Below, piece by piece: positions 43,315 to 53,038 of a DNA stretch of 64,000 nucleotides (its first letter is position 1; the number at the start of each line of letters is the position of its first letter). Under the pieces are notes generated by a model. That model searched no databases. It saw only the letters and a list, made by a program, of their open reading frames with translations, and was not told where the DNA came from. Origin of the DNA: Streptomyces clavuligerus (GTDB lineage: Bacteria; Actinomycetota; Actinomycetes; Streptomycetales; Streptomycetaceae); contig NZ_CP027858.1 in the NCBI RefSeq assembly GCF_005519465.1, positions 2,976,001 to 3,040,000 of the forward strand, read 5' to 3'. Made by a program: the position numbers and the translations under genes.

Positions 43315-44238
43315 ATGACGACTGACGCAGTGACCCCGGGGCCCGGCCGGCAGATCGCGAGCCTGGACGAGCTGACGGACGTGCAGGCCGAGGCGGTGCT
43401 CGCGCTGCTCGCGGACGCGGCCGCATCGGACGGGACCCAGGCCGTCTCCGAGCAGGGCCGGCTCCAGCTCCGGGGCGGCGGGCGGGAGGGCGTACGGCAC
43501 TTCCTGCTCACGGTCGGGGATGTCCTGACCGGATATGCACAGCTTGAGGACACCGATCCGGTCGAGGCGCCCGCCGCCGAACTGGTGGTCCACCCCGAGC
43601 ACCGGGGACGCGGCCACGGCAGGGCGCTCGGGAACGCGCTGCTCGCCGCCTCCGGCAAGCGGCTGCGGGTCTGGGCGCACGGCGGCCGGTCCGCCGCCCG
43701 CCATCTGGCGCAGGTGCTCGGTCTGACCCTCTTCCGTGAGCTGCGGCAGCTCCGCCGCCCGCTGGAGCCGCTGGACATCGCCGAGCCGGTGCTGCCGCCG
43801 GGCGTCACCGTCCGCGCCTTCGTCCCCGGGCAGGACGACACCGCCTGGCTCGCGGTGAACGCCGCCGCCTTCGCCCACCACCCCGAGCAGGGCGCCCTCA
43901 CCCAGCGCGACCTCGACGACCGGACGGCCGAGCCCTGGTTCGACCCCCGGGGCTTCTTCCTCGCCGAGCGCGACGGGGAGATCATCGGCTTCCACTGGAC
44001 GAAGGTGCACGCCGCCGAGCGGCTGGGCGAGGTGTATGTGGTCGGCATCCGCCCGGACGCCCAGGGCGGGGGGCTCGGCAAGGCGCTCACCGCGATCGGT
44101 CTGCGCCATCTCGCGGCCGAGGGGCTGCCCACGGCGATGCTCTACGTCGACGCCGACAACACCGCCGCCGTCACCGTGTACGAGCGGCTGGGCTTCCGCA
44201 CCCACGAGATCGACCTGATGTACCGCACGGAGTCCTGA
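43315..44238 (+). CDS. mshD: Mycothiol synthase MshD
   Basis: MshD transfers an acetyl group from acetyl-CoA to Cys-GlcN-Ins, the last step of mycothiol synthesis. The 307-residue protein has two GNAT domains: an N-terminal one (about 1-145, with ELVVHPEHRGRGHGRAL) and a C-terminal active one (about 160-305, with VVGIRPDAQGGGLGKAL binding acetyl-CoA). The length is typical. A TAGGCT box six bases before the ATG supports the start. mshA is 35 kb upstream in the window. Confidence 0.95.
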   Translation: MTTDAVTPGPGRQIASLDELTDVQAEAVLALLADAAASDGTQAVSEQGRLQLRGGGREGVRHFLLTVGDVLTGYAQLEDTDPVEAPAAELVVHPEHRGRGHGRALGNALLAASGKRLRVWAHGGRSAARHLAQVLGLTLFRELRQLRRPLEPLDIAEPVLPPGVTVRAFVPGQDDTAWLAVNAAAFAHHPEQGALTQRDLDDRTAEPWFDPRGFFLAERDGEIIGFHWTKVHAAERLGEVYVVGIRPDAQGGGLGKALTAIGLRHLAAEGLPTAMLYVDADNTAAVTVYERLGFRTHEIDLMYRTES

Positions 44239-44889
44239 CCGGGGGCTGGCCTGGGGTCCTGACCGGTCAGTGACCCGGGCTCCGCCCCGGGGCCGCGGCC
44301 CGGATCGCAGCCGGTTCCGCAAAGCCGGGCAGCATCGCGGCCGGTTCCGCAACAGGGGCGGAAGCCCCGGGAACGCCGCCCGCCCCGACGCCCCGGCAGC
44401 GCGGACCCCGCCGGACGCCACCCCCGGGTCCCCGGCCCGCCGCTCACCCGTTCGGCGGGCGGGGACCGGCCGCCGGGAGCACCCCGTTCCGCTCCCGTTC
44501 CGCCCCGGTGGGAGCCCCGCGGGACCCCGTTCCCCCGGAGCCGACCCCCGTCGGCGGAAGGCCGCCGAAGCTGACCGAAACCATCAGGGTCCAGGACGAG
44601 AATCGGACACTCGTGCATGTACCCACAAGATCACCCCGGCCCCAGCCGCCCCACCCCCCTCATCGGCACCGCAGCTCAGCCGACGTCCCCCGCCCGGCCC
44701 CGCTCCGCTTCCTTCCGGTCACCCTGTTGTTACCAGCCATTCAGACGGCGCTGGGACCCTCACTCAATGCAGCCCGCTGTGCCCGATCCGGAACATCGCC
44801 GCCGACCGCGCCGCCCCTCCCGCAACGGCATGATCGCGTCCGTGCCCTCCGACGCGCCCCTTGCCGCCCTGACGCGGAAGAATGGGTTC
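44239..44889. other. Intergenic region between mshD and ppk
   Basis: The 651 bases contain direct repeats ATCGC-GCCGGTTCCGCAA (near 44305 and 44335) and the PHO-box-like repeats at 44718-44739. Two in-frame ATGs upstream of the chosen ppk start (44767 and 44830) leave the exact start open. I see no separate gene. Confidence 0.5.
44718..44739 (+). promoter_or_regulatory. PHO-box-like direct repeats before ppk
   Basis: Units GTCACCCTGTT (44718-44728) and GTTACCAGCCA (44729-44739) follow the 11-base period of Streptomyces PhoP boxes (GTTCACC-like). A weaker third unit may begin at 44740. PhoP control of ppk is known in S. lividans. Confidence 0.6.
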
Positions 44890-47118
44890 ATGAGTCAGCA
44901 GCCTGCCGAGGCATCGGTCCAGCACCCCCAGCCGTCGATCGGCTCCATAGCCGCGCACCGACCGCACACCGTCGCCGCCACGGTCTCCGATCTGGAACCC
45001 GACCTCGACGCGGATCTCGACGGGTACGACGAGGAGCGCGTCGCGCCGGGGAACGAGCTGCCCCAGGGCCGCTTCCTGGACCGGGAACGCAGCTGGCTCG
45101 CCTTCAACGAACGGGTGCTCGAACTCGCCGAGGACCCGACCACTCCGCTGCTCGAACGCGCCAACTTCCTGGCGATCTTCGCCTCGAACCTGGACGAGTT
45201 CTTCATGGTGCGGGTCGCCGGGCTCAAGCGCCGCATCGCCACCGGCGTCGCCACCCGCTCCGCCTCCGGCCTCCAGCCCCGCGAGGTGCTGGATCTGATC
45301 TGGACCCGCTCGCGCGAGCTGATGGCCCGGCACGCCGCCACCTTCCAGCAGGACGTCTCCCCCGCCCTCGCCGACGAGGGCGTCCATCTGATCCGCTGGC
45401 CCGACCTCACCGAGAAGGAGCAGGCCCGCCTGTTCACGCTGTTCCGGCAGCAGATCTTCCCGGTGCTGACCCCGCTGGCCGTGGACCCCGCGCACCCCTT
45501 CCCGTACATCTCCGGGCTCTCCCTCAACCTCGCCGTCGTCGTCCGCAACCCGGTCAGCGGCCACCGCCACTTCGCCCGGGTGAAGGTCCCGCCGCTGCTC
45601 TCCCGCTTCCTGGAGGCGTCGCCCCAGCGGTACGTCCCGCTGGAGGACGTGATCGCGGCCCATCTGGAGGAGCTGTTCCCCGGCATGGAGGTGCTCGCGC
45701 ACCACATGTTCCGTGTGACGAGGAACGAGGACCTGGAGGTCGAGGAGGACGACGCCGAGAACCTGCTGAAGGCCCTGGAGAAAGAGCTGATGCGGCGGCG
45801 CTTCGGCCCGCCGGTCCGCCTGGAGGTCGAGGAGTCCATCGACCCCTACGTCCTGGACCTGCTGGTCCGCGAGCTGAAGATCTCCGACTCCGAGGTCTAT
45901 CCGCTGCCCGGCCCGCTCGACCTCACCGGCCTCTTCGGCATCGCCGGACTGGACCGGCCGGAGCTGAAGTACCCCAAGTTCATCGCGGGCACCCACCGCG
46001 ACCTCGCCGAGGTCGAGTCCGCGTCCGCGCCCGACATCTTCATGGCCCTGCGCGAACGCGACGTCCTGCTGCACCACCCGTACGACAGCTTCTCCACCTC
46101 GGTGCAGGCGTTCCTGGAGCAGGCCGCCGCCGACCCCGACGTCCTCGCCATCAAACAGACCCTCTACCGCACCTCCGGCGACTCCCCCATAGTCGACGCC
46201 CTGATCGACGCCGCCGAATCCGGCAAACAGGTCCTCGTCCTGGTCGAGATCAAGGCCCGCTTCGACGAGCAGGCCAACATCAAATGGGCGCGGAAGCTGG
46301 AGGAGTCGGGCTGCCATGTCGTCTACGGCCTGGTCGGCCTGAAGACCCACTGCAAGCTCTCCCTGGTGGTGCGGCAGGAGGGCGAGACGCTGCGCCGCTA
46401 CTCCCACGTCGGCACCGGCAACTACCACCCCAAGACCGCCCGGCTCTACGAGGACCTGGGGCTGCTCACCGCCGACCCGCAGGTCGGCGCGGACCTCTCC
46501 GACCTGTTCAACCGGCTGTCGGGCTACTCCCGGCGGGAGACCTACCGCCGCCTCCTCGTCGCCCCCAAGTCGCTCCGCGACGGCCTGGTCTCCCGGATCA
46601 ACAAGGAGGCCGCCCACCACCGCGCCGGACGCCCCGCCTATGTCCGCATCAAGGTCAACTCCATGGTGGACGAGGCGATCATCGACGCCTGCTACCGGGC
46701 CGCGATGGCGGGGGTCCCCGTCGACATCTGGGTCCGCGGCATCTGCGCGGTGCGCCCCGGCGTCCCCGGACTCTCGGAGAACATCCGGGTCCGCTCCGTC
46801 CTCGGCCGCTTCCTTGAGCACTCCCGCGTCTTCGCCTTCGGCAACGGCGGCGAACCGGAGGTCTGGCTCGGCAGCGCCGACATGATGCACCGCAACCTCG
46901 ACCGCCGTATCGAGGCACTCGTCCGGGTCACCGACCCGGCCCATCGCGCGGCACTGACCCGGCTGCTGGAGACGGGGATGGCCGACTCCACCTCCTCCTG
47001 GCATCTGGGGCCGGACGGCGCCTGGACCCGCCATGCGACCGACCCGGAGGGGCAGCCGCTGCGCAATGTCCAGGAGATGCTCATTGACGCCCGGAGGCGA
47101 AGGCGTGCACAACCCTGA
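44890..47118 (+). CDS. ppk: Polyphosphate kinase
   Basis: Ppk reversibly transfers the terminal phosphate of ATP to polyphosphate, storing phosphate and energy. The 742-residue protein has the Ppk1 order: N domain from [19 protein letters not shown] (near 57), H domain, then C1 and C2 domains. The autophosphorylated His lies in [20 protein letters not shown] near residue 518, and [14 protein letters not shown] C2 sequence follows. I chose ATG 44890; ATGs at 44830 and 44767 would add 20 or 41 residues. CHAD overlaps its end by 14 bases and a Nudix gene follows, giving a polyphosphate-centred operon. Confidence 0.95.
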   Translation: MSQQPAEASVQHPQPSIGSIAAHRPHTVAATVSDLEPDLDADLDGYDEERVAPGNELPQGRFLDRERSWLAFNERVLELAEDPTTPLLERANFLAIFASNLDEFFMVRVAGLKRRIATGVATRSASGLQPREVLDLIWTRSRELMARHAATFQQDVSPALADEGVHLIRWPDLTEKEQARLFTLFRQQIFPVLTPLAVDPAHPFPYISGLSLNLAVVVRNPVSGHRHFARVKVPPLLSRFLEASPQRYVPLEDVIAAHLEELFPGMEVLAHHMFRVTRNEDLEVEEDDAENLLKALEKELMRRRFGPPVRLEVEESIDPYVLDLLVRELKISDSEVYPLPGPLDLTGLFGIAGLDRPELKYPKFIAGTHRDLAEVESASAPDIFMALRERDVLLHHPYDSFSTSVQAFLEQAAADPDVLAIKQTLYRTSGDSPIVDALIDAAESGKQVLVLVEIKARFDEQANIKWARKLEESGCHVVYGLVGLKTHCKLSLVVRQEGETLRRYSHVGTGNYHPKTARLYEDLGLLTADPQVGADLSDLFNRLSGYSRRETYRRLLVAPKSLRDGLVSRINKEAAHHRAGRPAYVRIKVNSMVDEAIIDACYRAAMAGVPVDIWVRGICAVRPGVPGLSENIRVRSVLGRFLEHSRVFAFGNGGEPEVWLGSADMMHRNLDRRIEALVRVTDPAHRAALTRLLETGMADSTSSWHLGPDGAWTRHATDPEGQPLRNVQEMLIDARRRRRAQP

Positions 47119-48196
47119 ACTGTCCTGTGTCCCCCCACAGTCGACACCGTCCGCCCGCGCGGGCGGCGGCACCGGCGGCTGCGCCGGGGACGCCCTCGCC
47201 GCGTATCTCCACGCCCGCGCCGGTGAGTTCCTGCGCGGCCTGCGGCTGCACGAGGACAGCGGCGCGGACACCGCCGCGGCGGCCGACTCCGCCCGTGCGC
47301 TGCGGATGGCGTCCCGGCGGATCGCGGGCACCCTCCACACCTTCCGCCCGCTGCTCGACCCGGCCTGGGCGGACGGCCTGCGGACCGAGCTGACCTGGCT
47401 CTCCGCCACGCTCGCCGAGGAACACGCGTGCACGGCCCGGCTCAGCAGACTGCTCACCTCGCTGGGACGGCTCTCGGGGGCGCAGGGCGGCCCGGGAGCC
47501 GCCCCGGCCCCCGGGCGGACGGCGGCGGCGCGGCGCGGCGCCCCGCGCGGCCGGGGCACCGGCCAGGAGGGCGGACAGCTCGCCGTCGGCGCCGCCCGCG
47601 CGGCGGCCCTGCTGGACCGGCAGCTCACCCTGGCGCGGACCCGGGCGCACTCCGCCGGGCTCCAGGCGCTGGGCTCCGCCCGTTTCCACGCGGTCGCCGA
47701 CGCCGTCGCCGTGCTCGCGTCCGAGCTGCCGCTGCTCCCGGCCGCCGGGTCGCTCCCCGCGGGCACGGCGCTCCCGCCCTCCGCCGGGGGCGCCGAACGC
47801 CGCCTCCTCGACGCGGTGGCCGCGCTCCCGCTCGGCCGGGCCGGCCACCCGTACAACGCCGAGGCCCTGATGTCGGGGCTGGCGGGCGAAGAGGCCCAGG
47901 ACGAACCCTGGCACCGGGTGCGGCGGCTGCTGCGGCTGCACCGGTACGCACTGGAGGTGCTGGGCCCGGACACCGATCCGGTCCTGCGCCGGGCGGGCGG
48001 TCTGCTCGACCGGCACCGGGACGCCGCCGAAGCGGCGGCAGCCGCCGCAAGCGCGGCCCGCACCCCGCGGATCGCCCCGGCGACGGCGTACGCGCTGGGC
48101 GTGCTCCACGCCGACCAGCGCCACGAGGTGGAGGCCGCCCGGTTCGCCTTCCAGGAGGTCTGGCAGGGCTCCACCGCGATGAAAGCGGTCCTGTGA
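47105..48196 (+). CDS. CHAD-domain protein, probable polyphosphate-binding
   Basis: The 363-residue protein carries the conserved histidine alpha-helical domain (about 30-345), with basic helices such as [20 protein letters not shown] and [24 protein letters not shown] proteins bind polyphosphate through Arg/Lys/His-rich helices. The central region (about 130-165) is Gly/Ala/Pro-rich. The GTG start has GGAGG eight bases upstream and lies 14 bases inside ppk, so it is translated with Ppk. It may target or protect polyphosphate granules. A Nudix hydrolase follows 64 bases downstream. Confidence 0.9.
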   Translation: MHNPELSCVPPQSTPSARAGGGTGGCAGDALAAYLHARAGEFLRGLRLHEDSGADTAAAADSARALRMASRRIAGTLHTFRPLLDPAWADGLRTELTWLSATLAEEHACTARLSRLLTSLGRLSGAQGGPGAAPAPGRTAAARRGAPRGRGTGQEGGQLAVGAARAAALLDRQLTLARTRAHSAGLQALGSARFHAVADAVAVLASELPLLPAAGSLPAGTALPPSAGGAERRLLDAVAALPLGRAGHPYNAEALMSGLAGEEAQDEPWHRVRRLLRLHRYALEVLGPDTDPVLRRAGGLLDRHRDAAEAAAAAASAARTPRIAPATAYALGVLHADQRHEVEAARFAFQEVWQGSTAMKAVL

Positions 48197-48260
48197 GATA
48201 CAGGAAGCCGTCGGCCGGGGCGGGCCCGGCCGGTGGTCACGGGGGTCGAAGGGAGGCCCG

Positions 48261-48701
48261 ATGTCAGCGAACGGAACCGTGATACGAGCCGCCGGGTGTG
48301 TGCTCTGGCGGCGCTCACCGCACGGCGGCGGGGACGTGGAGATCTGTCTCGTCCACCGGCCGAAGTACGACGACTGGTCGCACCCCAAGGGAAAGCTGAA
48401 GCGCGGCGAGGACGCCCGCGCGGGCGCGCGGCGGGAGGTACGGGAGGAGACCGGGACCGACTGCGACCCGGGACCCGAACTGCCCACGGTGCGCTACCCC
48501 GTGGAGGGGCGCCCCAAGGAGGTCCGCTACTGGGCGGCCGAGGCCACCGGCGGCGGCTTCACCCCCAACCGCGAGGTGGACCGGGTGGTGTGGCTGTCCC
48601 CCCGGGCGGCGCACATCCGGCTCACCCAGGAACGCGACCGTGCGCTGGTGGACGCCTTCCTCACCGCACTGCGCCCGGCGGGCGCCGAGCACGCCCACTG
48701 A
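48261..48701 (+). CDS. Nudix hydrolase (MutT-like)
   Basis: The 146-residue protein carries a full Nudix box, GX5EX7REUXEEXGU, seen as GKLKRGED and REVREETGTD (residues 43-65). Enzymes of this group clean damaged nucleotides or hydrolyse nucleoside diphosphate-linked compounds. Mycobacterial MutT1 has an added phosphatase domain that is missing here. GGGAGG lies eight bases upstream. The position after ppk and CHAD suggests a link with diadenosine or inositol polyphosphates, which is inference only. Confidence 0.88.
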   Translation: MSANGTVIRAAGCVLWRRSPHGGGDVEICLVHRPKYDDWSHPKGKLKRGEDARAGARREVREETGTDCDPGPELPTVRYPVEGRPKEVRYWAAEATGGGFTPNREVDRVVWLSPRAAHIRLTQERDRALVDAFLTALRPAGAEHAH

Positions 48702-48792
48702 CCCCGGTTTCGCCCCGGCCACCGCGGACATCACCTCAGTGTGTCAGGGCTACGGGGGCCAGGGGGCAGCGGCGGGGCGACGCCCCGCCGCG

Positions 48793-48912
48793 GCACGGCG
48801 TCCCCTGCCGGAACGGCATTCCGGTACGGAACGGCATTCCCGTACGGGGTGGCGTCCCGCGGCACCGCGGCACCCCGCCCCGGCACGGCGTTCCCCGACG
48901 GCACGGCGCCCC
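48793..48912. repeat. Degenerate 18-19 bp tandem repeat array
   Basis: About six units related to GGTACGGAACGGCATTCC lie downstream of the Nudix gene. The best-preserved neighbouring copies are at about 48809-48842. Confidence 0.65.
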
Positions 48913-49482
48913 GCCCCCCGGGAACGGCCCGGGACACGGACCACCGTGATCGGTGTACGGTCCCGGGTCATGCGCGTATGTCACCTTCCGCACCTTCCGC
49001 GGCAGCTCCACCGCCGCGGCCGGTGCCCCGTCCCGGGTGCGGGCCGGTCCGCCGCGCCGCGGGCCGTCGCGGCCCCGGCCACCGCGCGCCCGGCGCACCC
49101 CGTCCCACCCATATCCGGCATCGGCTGAGACCGCCGCCGCCCCGGCCGGATTCCTTCCCGGCCGCGGTGGACGCGGGCCGCGCGGCCGGACCCGCCGGAC
49201 CCTCCCGACGCCCCGCCGCAACCGGGGGGCGCACGGCGCGGGAGCGCCCGCGCGTCCAGGGCTCCGTGACCCGTTCGGGTCACCCCCGCCCACACCCGCA
49301 GACCCTCGTACGGGCGTAATTCCGGAGGGAGTTCACCAGGGGCCGGGGACAGCCCCCGGAGCCGATCCAGGGGGCGCGTACCAGCCCCCGTTCACGCTAC
49401 GACAGCCGTCCACCAGCGCGTACGCCACCTTCCGCACGCCCTCTCGGCATGGCCCGGGGCACACACCCAGCCGCCCGACACG

Positions 49483-49504
49483 GTTCACCTGCCGTTCACT
49501 CTCC
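49483..49504 (+). promoter_or_regulatory. PHO box of the pst operon
   Basis: Two adjacent 11-base direct repeats, GTTCACCTGCC and GTTCACTCTCC, match the Streptomyces PhoP-binding unit. A related GTCACCTGATC starts at 49517. It lies 150-170 bases upstream of pstS. Confidence 0.88.
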
Positions 49505-49651
49505 CCCATGAGCCCTGTCACCTGATCTGCTTAATTTCGGCCCCATGTGGTGACCGGCACCGGGCCGGACGTCCCACTCCCGATCACACGCCGTCGCAGC
49601 GCGCCCCGGTACGGACAGGCGTCCGGCGGCTTCTGGAAGGAACACTGGAAA

Positions 49652-50782
49652 GTGAAGCTTCAGCGCAACAACGGGCTTCGCGCCACCGCGCTCGGCGCCC
49701 TCGCCGTCACCGGCGCCCTGGTGCTCACGGCGTGTGGCTCGGACGACAACGCCGGGAGCGGCGGGGGCAGCGGCAAGACGACCGCCGCTTCGAACATCTC
49801 CTGCGAGGGCGCCAAGGGCAAGCTTCTCGCCTCCGGTTCCAGCGCCCAGAAGAACGCCATGGACCTGTGGGTCAAGAACTACATGGCCGCCTGCTCGGGT
49901 GTGGAGATCAACTACAAGTCCTCCTCCTCCGGTGAGGGAATCGTCGCCTTCAACCAGGGCACGGTCGGCTTCGCCGGCTCCGACTCGGCGCTCAAGCCCG
50001 AGGAGGTCGAGGAGTCCAAGAAGACCTGCAAGACCGGCCAGGGCATCAACCTCCCGATGGTCGGCGGCCCGATCGCCATCGGCTACAACCTCTCCGGCGT
50101 CGACAACCTGGTCCTGGACGCGCCGACGATCGCCAAGATCTTCGACGACAAGATCAAGAAGTGGAACGACCCGGCCATCGCCGAGCTGAACAAGGGCAAG
50201 AGCCTCCCGGACAAGGCGATCCAGGCGTTCCACCGCTCCGAGGACTCCGGCACCACCCAGAACCTGGGCAAGTACCTCGGCGCCGCCGCCGCCAAGGAGT
50301 GGCCGTACGAGGCCGAGAAGAAGTGGCCCGCGCCCGGCGGCCAGGCCGCGTCCGGCTCCTCCGGTGTCGCCGCCCAGGTCAAGCAGGTCGACGGCGCCAT
50401 CGGCTACTTCGAGCTGTCGTACGCGACCTCCCAGTCCATCCCGACCGTGAGCATCGCCACCGGCGCCTCCGCCCCGGTCGCGGCCACCTCCGAGAACGCC
50501 TCCAAGGCCATCGCCGCCGCCAAGGTCAAGGGCACCGGCAAGGACCTGGCCCTGGAGCTGGACTACACCACCAAGGCCGAAGGCGCCTACCCGCTCGTCC
50601 TGGTGACCTACGAGGTCGTCTGCGACAGCGGCAACAAGGCCGACACCCTCGACACGGTCAAGTCCTTCCTGACCTACACGTCGAGCGAGGAGGGCCAGAA
50701 GCTGCTCTCCGAGCACGGCTACGCCCCGATCCCCGCCGAGATCAACGCCAAGGTCCGCGAGACCGTCGCGGGTCTGAAGTAG
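49652..50782 (+). CDS. pstS: Phosphate-binding lipoprotein PstS
   Basis: PstS is the substrate-binding lipoprotein of the high-affinity phosphate ABC transporter. The 376-residue protein has a lipobox LTAC with the modified Cys near residue 29. The mature domain has GSSAQKNAM, the phosphate-loop-like SSSGEGIVAF, GSDSALK and the SGTTQNLGKY motif typical of PstS. The GTG start has AAGGA upstream at a long spacing. It is preceded by PHO boxes. A stem-loop between pstS and pstC may reduce downstream expression, so PstS would be made in excess. Confidence 0.96.
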   Translation: MKLQRNNGLRATALGALAVTGALVLTACGSDDNAGSGGGSGKTTAASNISCEGAKGKLLASGSSAQKNAMDLWVKNYMAACSGVEINYKSSSSGEGIVAFNQGTVGFAGSDSALKPEEVEESKKTCKTGQGINLPMVGGPIAIGYNLSGVDNLVLDAPTIAKIFDDKIKKWNDPAIAELNKGKSLPDKAIQAFHRSEDSGTTQNLGKYLGAAAAKEWPYEAEKKWPAPGGQAASGSSGVAAQVKQVDGAIGYFELSYATSQSIPTVSIATGASAPVAATSENASKAIAAAKVKGTGKDLALELDYTTKAEGAYPLVLVTYEVVCDSGNKADTLDTVKSFLTYTSSEEGQKLLSEHGYAPIPAEINAKVRETVAGLK

Positions 50783-50836
50783 GGCCGAGCCGGACCGGCT
50801 CCGGCCCCCGACCTCAGGACCAGCAGGAACGACACC

Positions 50837-50868
50837 GGCGGGCGGAAGCCCCGACGCTTCCGCCCGCC
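50837..50868 (+). terminator. Intercistronic hairpin between pstS and pstC
   Basis: Perfect 13-base arms GGCGGGCGGAAGC and GCTTCCGCCCGCC flank a six-base loop. There is no T-run. It may partly terminate transcription or stabilise the pstS transcript. Confidence 0.7.
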
Positions 50869-50929
50869 GCCCCCTCCGGTGCACCGCCGCCAGGGGAGCA
50901 GCCGCTCCCCCACACAGACCGGAAAGACC

Positions 50930-51937
50930 ATGGCATCCACCACACCCATAGACTCACCTCCGCCGATGCAGGCACCGCCCGTCGCCCCCCAGCAGCCGAA
51001 GCCCGCGAAGACCGGGCGCGCGGGAGACAAGGTCTTCCTCGCCCTCTCCCGGGGCTCGGGCATCCTGCTGCTGGTGATCATGGCCTCGATCGCGGGCTTC
51101 CTCACCTACCGCGCCTCGATCGCCATCTCGAAGGACGAGGGCAACTTCCTCACCACCTTCGACTGGAACCCGGCCGGTGACCCGCCGGTCTTCGGCATCG
51201 CGGTGCTGCTCTTCGGCACCGTCGTCAGCTCGGTGATCGCGATGGTCATCGCCGTCCCGATCGCGGTCGGCATCGCGCTCTTCATCTCCCACTACGCCCC
51301 GCGCAAGCTGGCCGCGCCCATCGCGTACGTGGTCGACCTGCTGGCCGCCGTGCCCTCGATCATCTACGGCATCTGGGGCGCGCTCTTCCTCGTGCCCTAC
51401 CTCGAAGGTCTCAACCTCTGGCTGGACGACTACTTCGGCTGGACGTACATCTTCGACAAGACCGAGGTCGGCGTCGCCCGCTCGCTCTTCACCGTGGGCA
51501 TCCTGCTCGCGATCATGATCCTGCCGATCGTCACCAGCGTGAGCCGCGAGGTTTTCCTCCAGGTCCCGCGGATGAACGAGGAGGCGGCCCTGGCCCTCGG
51601 CGCGACCCGCTGGGAGGTCATCCGGATGTCGGTGCTCCCCTTCGGCCGCTCCGGTGTCATCTCCGCCTCCATGCTCGGCCTCGGCCGTGCGCTCGGCGAG
51701 ACGATGGCCGTCGCCACGGTCCTCTCCCCGAGCTTCCTCATCTCGCTGCATGTGCTCGACCCGGGCGGCGGCACCTTCGCGCAGAACATCGCCGCGAAGT
51801 TCGACGAGGCCAATGAGCTGGGCCGGGACGCCCTGATCGCGTCCGGCCTCGTGCTCTTCGTCCTCACCCTGCTGGTCAACGGCGCGGCCCGGCTCATCAT
51901 CGCCCGCCGCAAGGAGTACTCGGGGGCCAACGCATGA
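50930..51937 (+). CDS. pstC: Phosphate ABC transporter permease PstC
   Basis: The 335-residue inner-membrane permease has about six transmembrane helices after a cytosolic Pro-rich N-terminus. The EAA-type loop that contacts PstB reads ALALGATRWEVIRMSVLP near residue 223. It pairs with PstA to form the phosphate channel. GGAAAG lies upstream of the ATG. It overlaps pstA by four bases (ATGA), coupling their translation. Confidence 0.96.
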   Translation: MASTTPIDSPPPMQAPPVAPQQPKPAKTGRAGDKVFLALSRGSGILLLVIMASIAGFLTYRASIAISKDEGNFLTTFDWNPAGDPPVFGIAVLLFGTVVSSVIAMVIAVPIAVGIALFISHYAPRKLAAPIAYVVDLLAAVPSIIYGIWGALFLVPYLEGLNLWLDDYFGWTYIFDKTEVGVARSLFTVGILLAIMILPIVTSVSREVFLQVPRMNEEAALALGATRWEVIRMSVLPFGRSGVISASMLGLGRALGETMAVATVLSPSFLISLHVLDPGGGTFAQNIAAKFDEANELGRDALIASGLVLFVLTLLVNGAARLIIARRKEYSGANA

Positions 51938-53010
51938 GCCAGACCGCCGTACAGAACCGGCCGAGCCCCACTCCGCCGCCCCCGGCCTCCTCGCTGAGCG
52001 CCCGTTCACTGCCCCGCTGGGCCCCCCTGGGCTTCGCGGGCGCCGCCCTCGCCCTCGGCTGCGGCCTGGGCGCGGTCGCGGGCTGGCAGAGCAAGACCCA
52101 GTGGGGTCTGGTCTCCGCGCTCCTCTTCCTGCTGATCTCCTACGTCGTGACCTCGACGGTCGAGAACCGGCGGCAGGCCAAGGACCGGCTGGCCACCAGC
52201 ATCGTCTGGGTCTGCTTCATCCTCGCGGTCGTCCCGCTGTTCTCGCTGATCTGGGTCACCGTCAGCCGCGGCATCAAGGTCCTCGACGTCTACTTCCTGA
52301 CCCACTCCATGGCCGGTGTCCCCGGCTTCGAGGCCGGCGGCGGCGTCTACCACGCCATCGTCGGCACCCTGGAGCAGGTCGGTCTCGCGACCGTCATCTC
52401 GGTGCCGATCGGCCTGCTCACCGCCGTCTACCTGGTCGAGTACGGCAAGGGCGCGCTCGCCAAGGCCGTCACCTTCTTCGTCGACGTCATGACCGGCATC
52501 CCGTCGATCGTCGCGGGCCTCTTCCTGCTGTCGATCATGCTGATGTTCCAGCTCCAGCCCTCCGGGCTGATGGGCGCGCTGGCCCTGGCGATCCTGATGA
52601 TCCCGGTCGTGGTGCGCTCCACCGAGGAAATGCTCAAGCTGGTCCCCAACGAGCTGCGCGAGGCGTCGCTCGCCCTCGGCGTGCCGAAGTGGCGGACCAT
52701 CCTCAAGGTGGTCATCCCCACCGCGCTGGGCGGCATCACCACCGGTGTGATGCTCGCGATCGCGCGTATCGCCGGTGAGACCGCGCCGATCATGCTGCTC
52801 GTCTTCGGCAGTCAGCTCATCAACACCAACCCCTTCGAAGGCGCGCAGTCCTCCCTCCCCTTCTACATCTGGGAGCAGTACCGCGTCGGCAGCGAGGCGT
52901 CGTACGACCGCGCCTGGGCCGCCGCGCTGGTCCTGATCGCCTTCGTCATGCTCCTCAACCTGGTGGCCCGCGGCATCGCCCGCTGGAAGGCCCCGAAGAC
53001 CGGCCGCTGA
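51934..53010 (+). CDS. pstA: Phosphate ABC transporter permease PstA
   Basis: The 358-residue permease has a cytosolic Pro-rich N-terminus, about seven hydrophobic segments, and the coupling loop EASLALGVPKWRTILKVVIP near residue 245. With PstC it forms the membrane channel of the Pst system. Its start overlaps the pstC stop by four bases, and pstB starts 28 bases after its stop. Confidence 0.96.
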   Translation: MSQTAVQNRPSPTPPPPASSLSARSLPRWAPLGFAGAALALGCGLGAVAGWQSKTQWGLVSALLFLLISYVVTSTVENRRQAKDRLATSIVWVCFILAVVPLFSLIWVTVSRGIKVLDVYFLTHSMAGVPGFEAGGGVYHAIVGTLEQVGLATVISVPIGLLTAVYLVEYGKGALAKAVTFFVDVMTGIPSIVAGLFLLSIMLMFQLQPSGLMGALALAILMIPVVVRSTEEMLKLVPNELREASLALGVPKWRTILKVVIPTALGGITTGVMLAIARIAGETAPIMLLVFGSQLINTNPFEGAQSSLPFYIWEQYRVGSEASYDRAWAAALVLIAFVMLLNLVARGIARWKAPKTGR

Positions 53011-53038
53011 CGCGGCTTCCTGGAAGTGATCTGAGAAC

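Larger units (their letters stand above)
48702..49651. other. Long intergenic region upstream of pstS
   Basis: These 950 bases have no convincing gene on either strand. They contain a degenerate tandem array (48793-48912), two 22-base elements matching at 20 positions (48972-48993 and 49416-49437), and several GTTCAC elements: single copies near 49330 and 49390 and the paired PHO box at 49483-49504. It is likely a large phosphate-control region. Confidence 0.6.
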
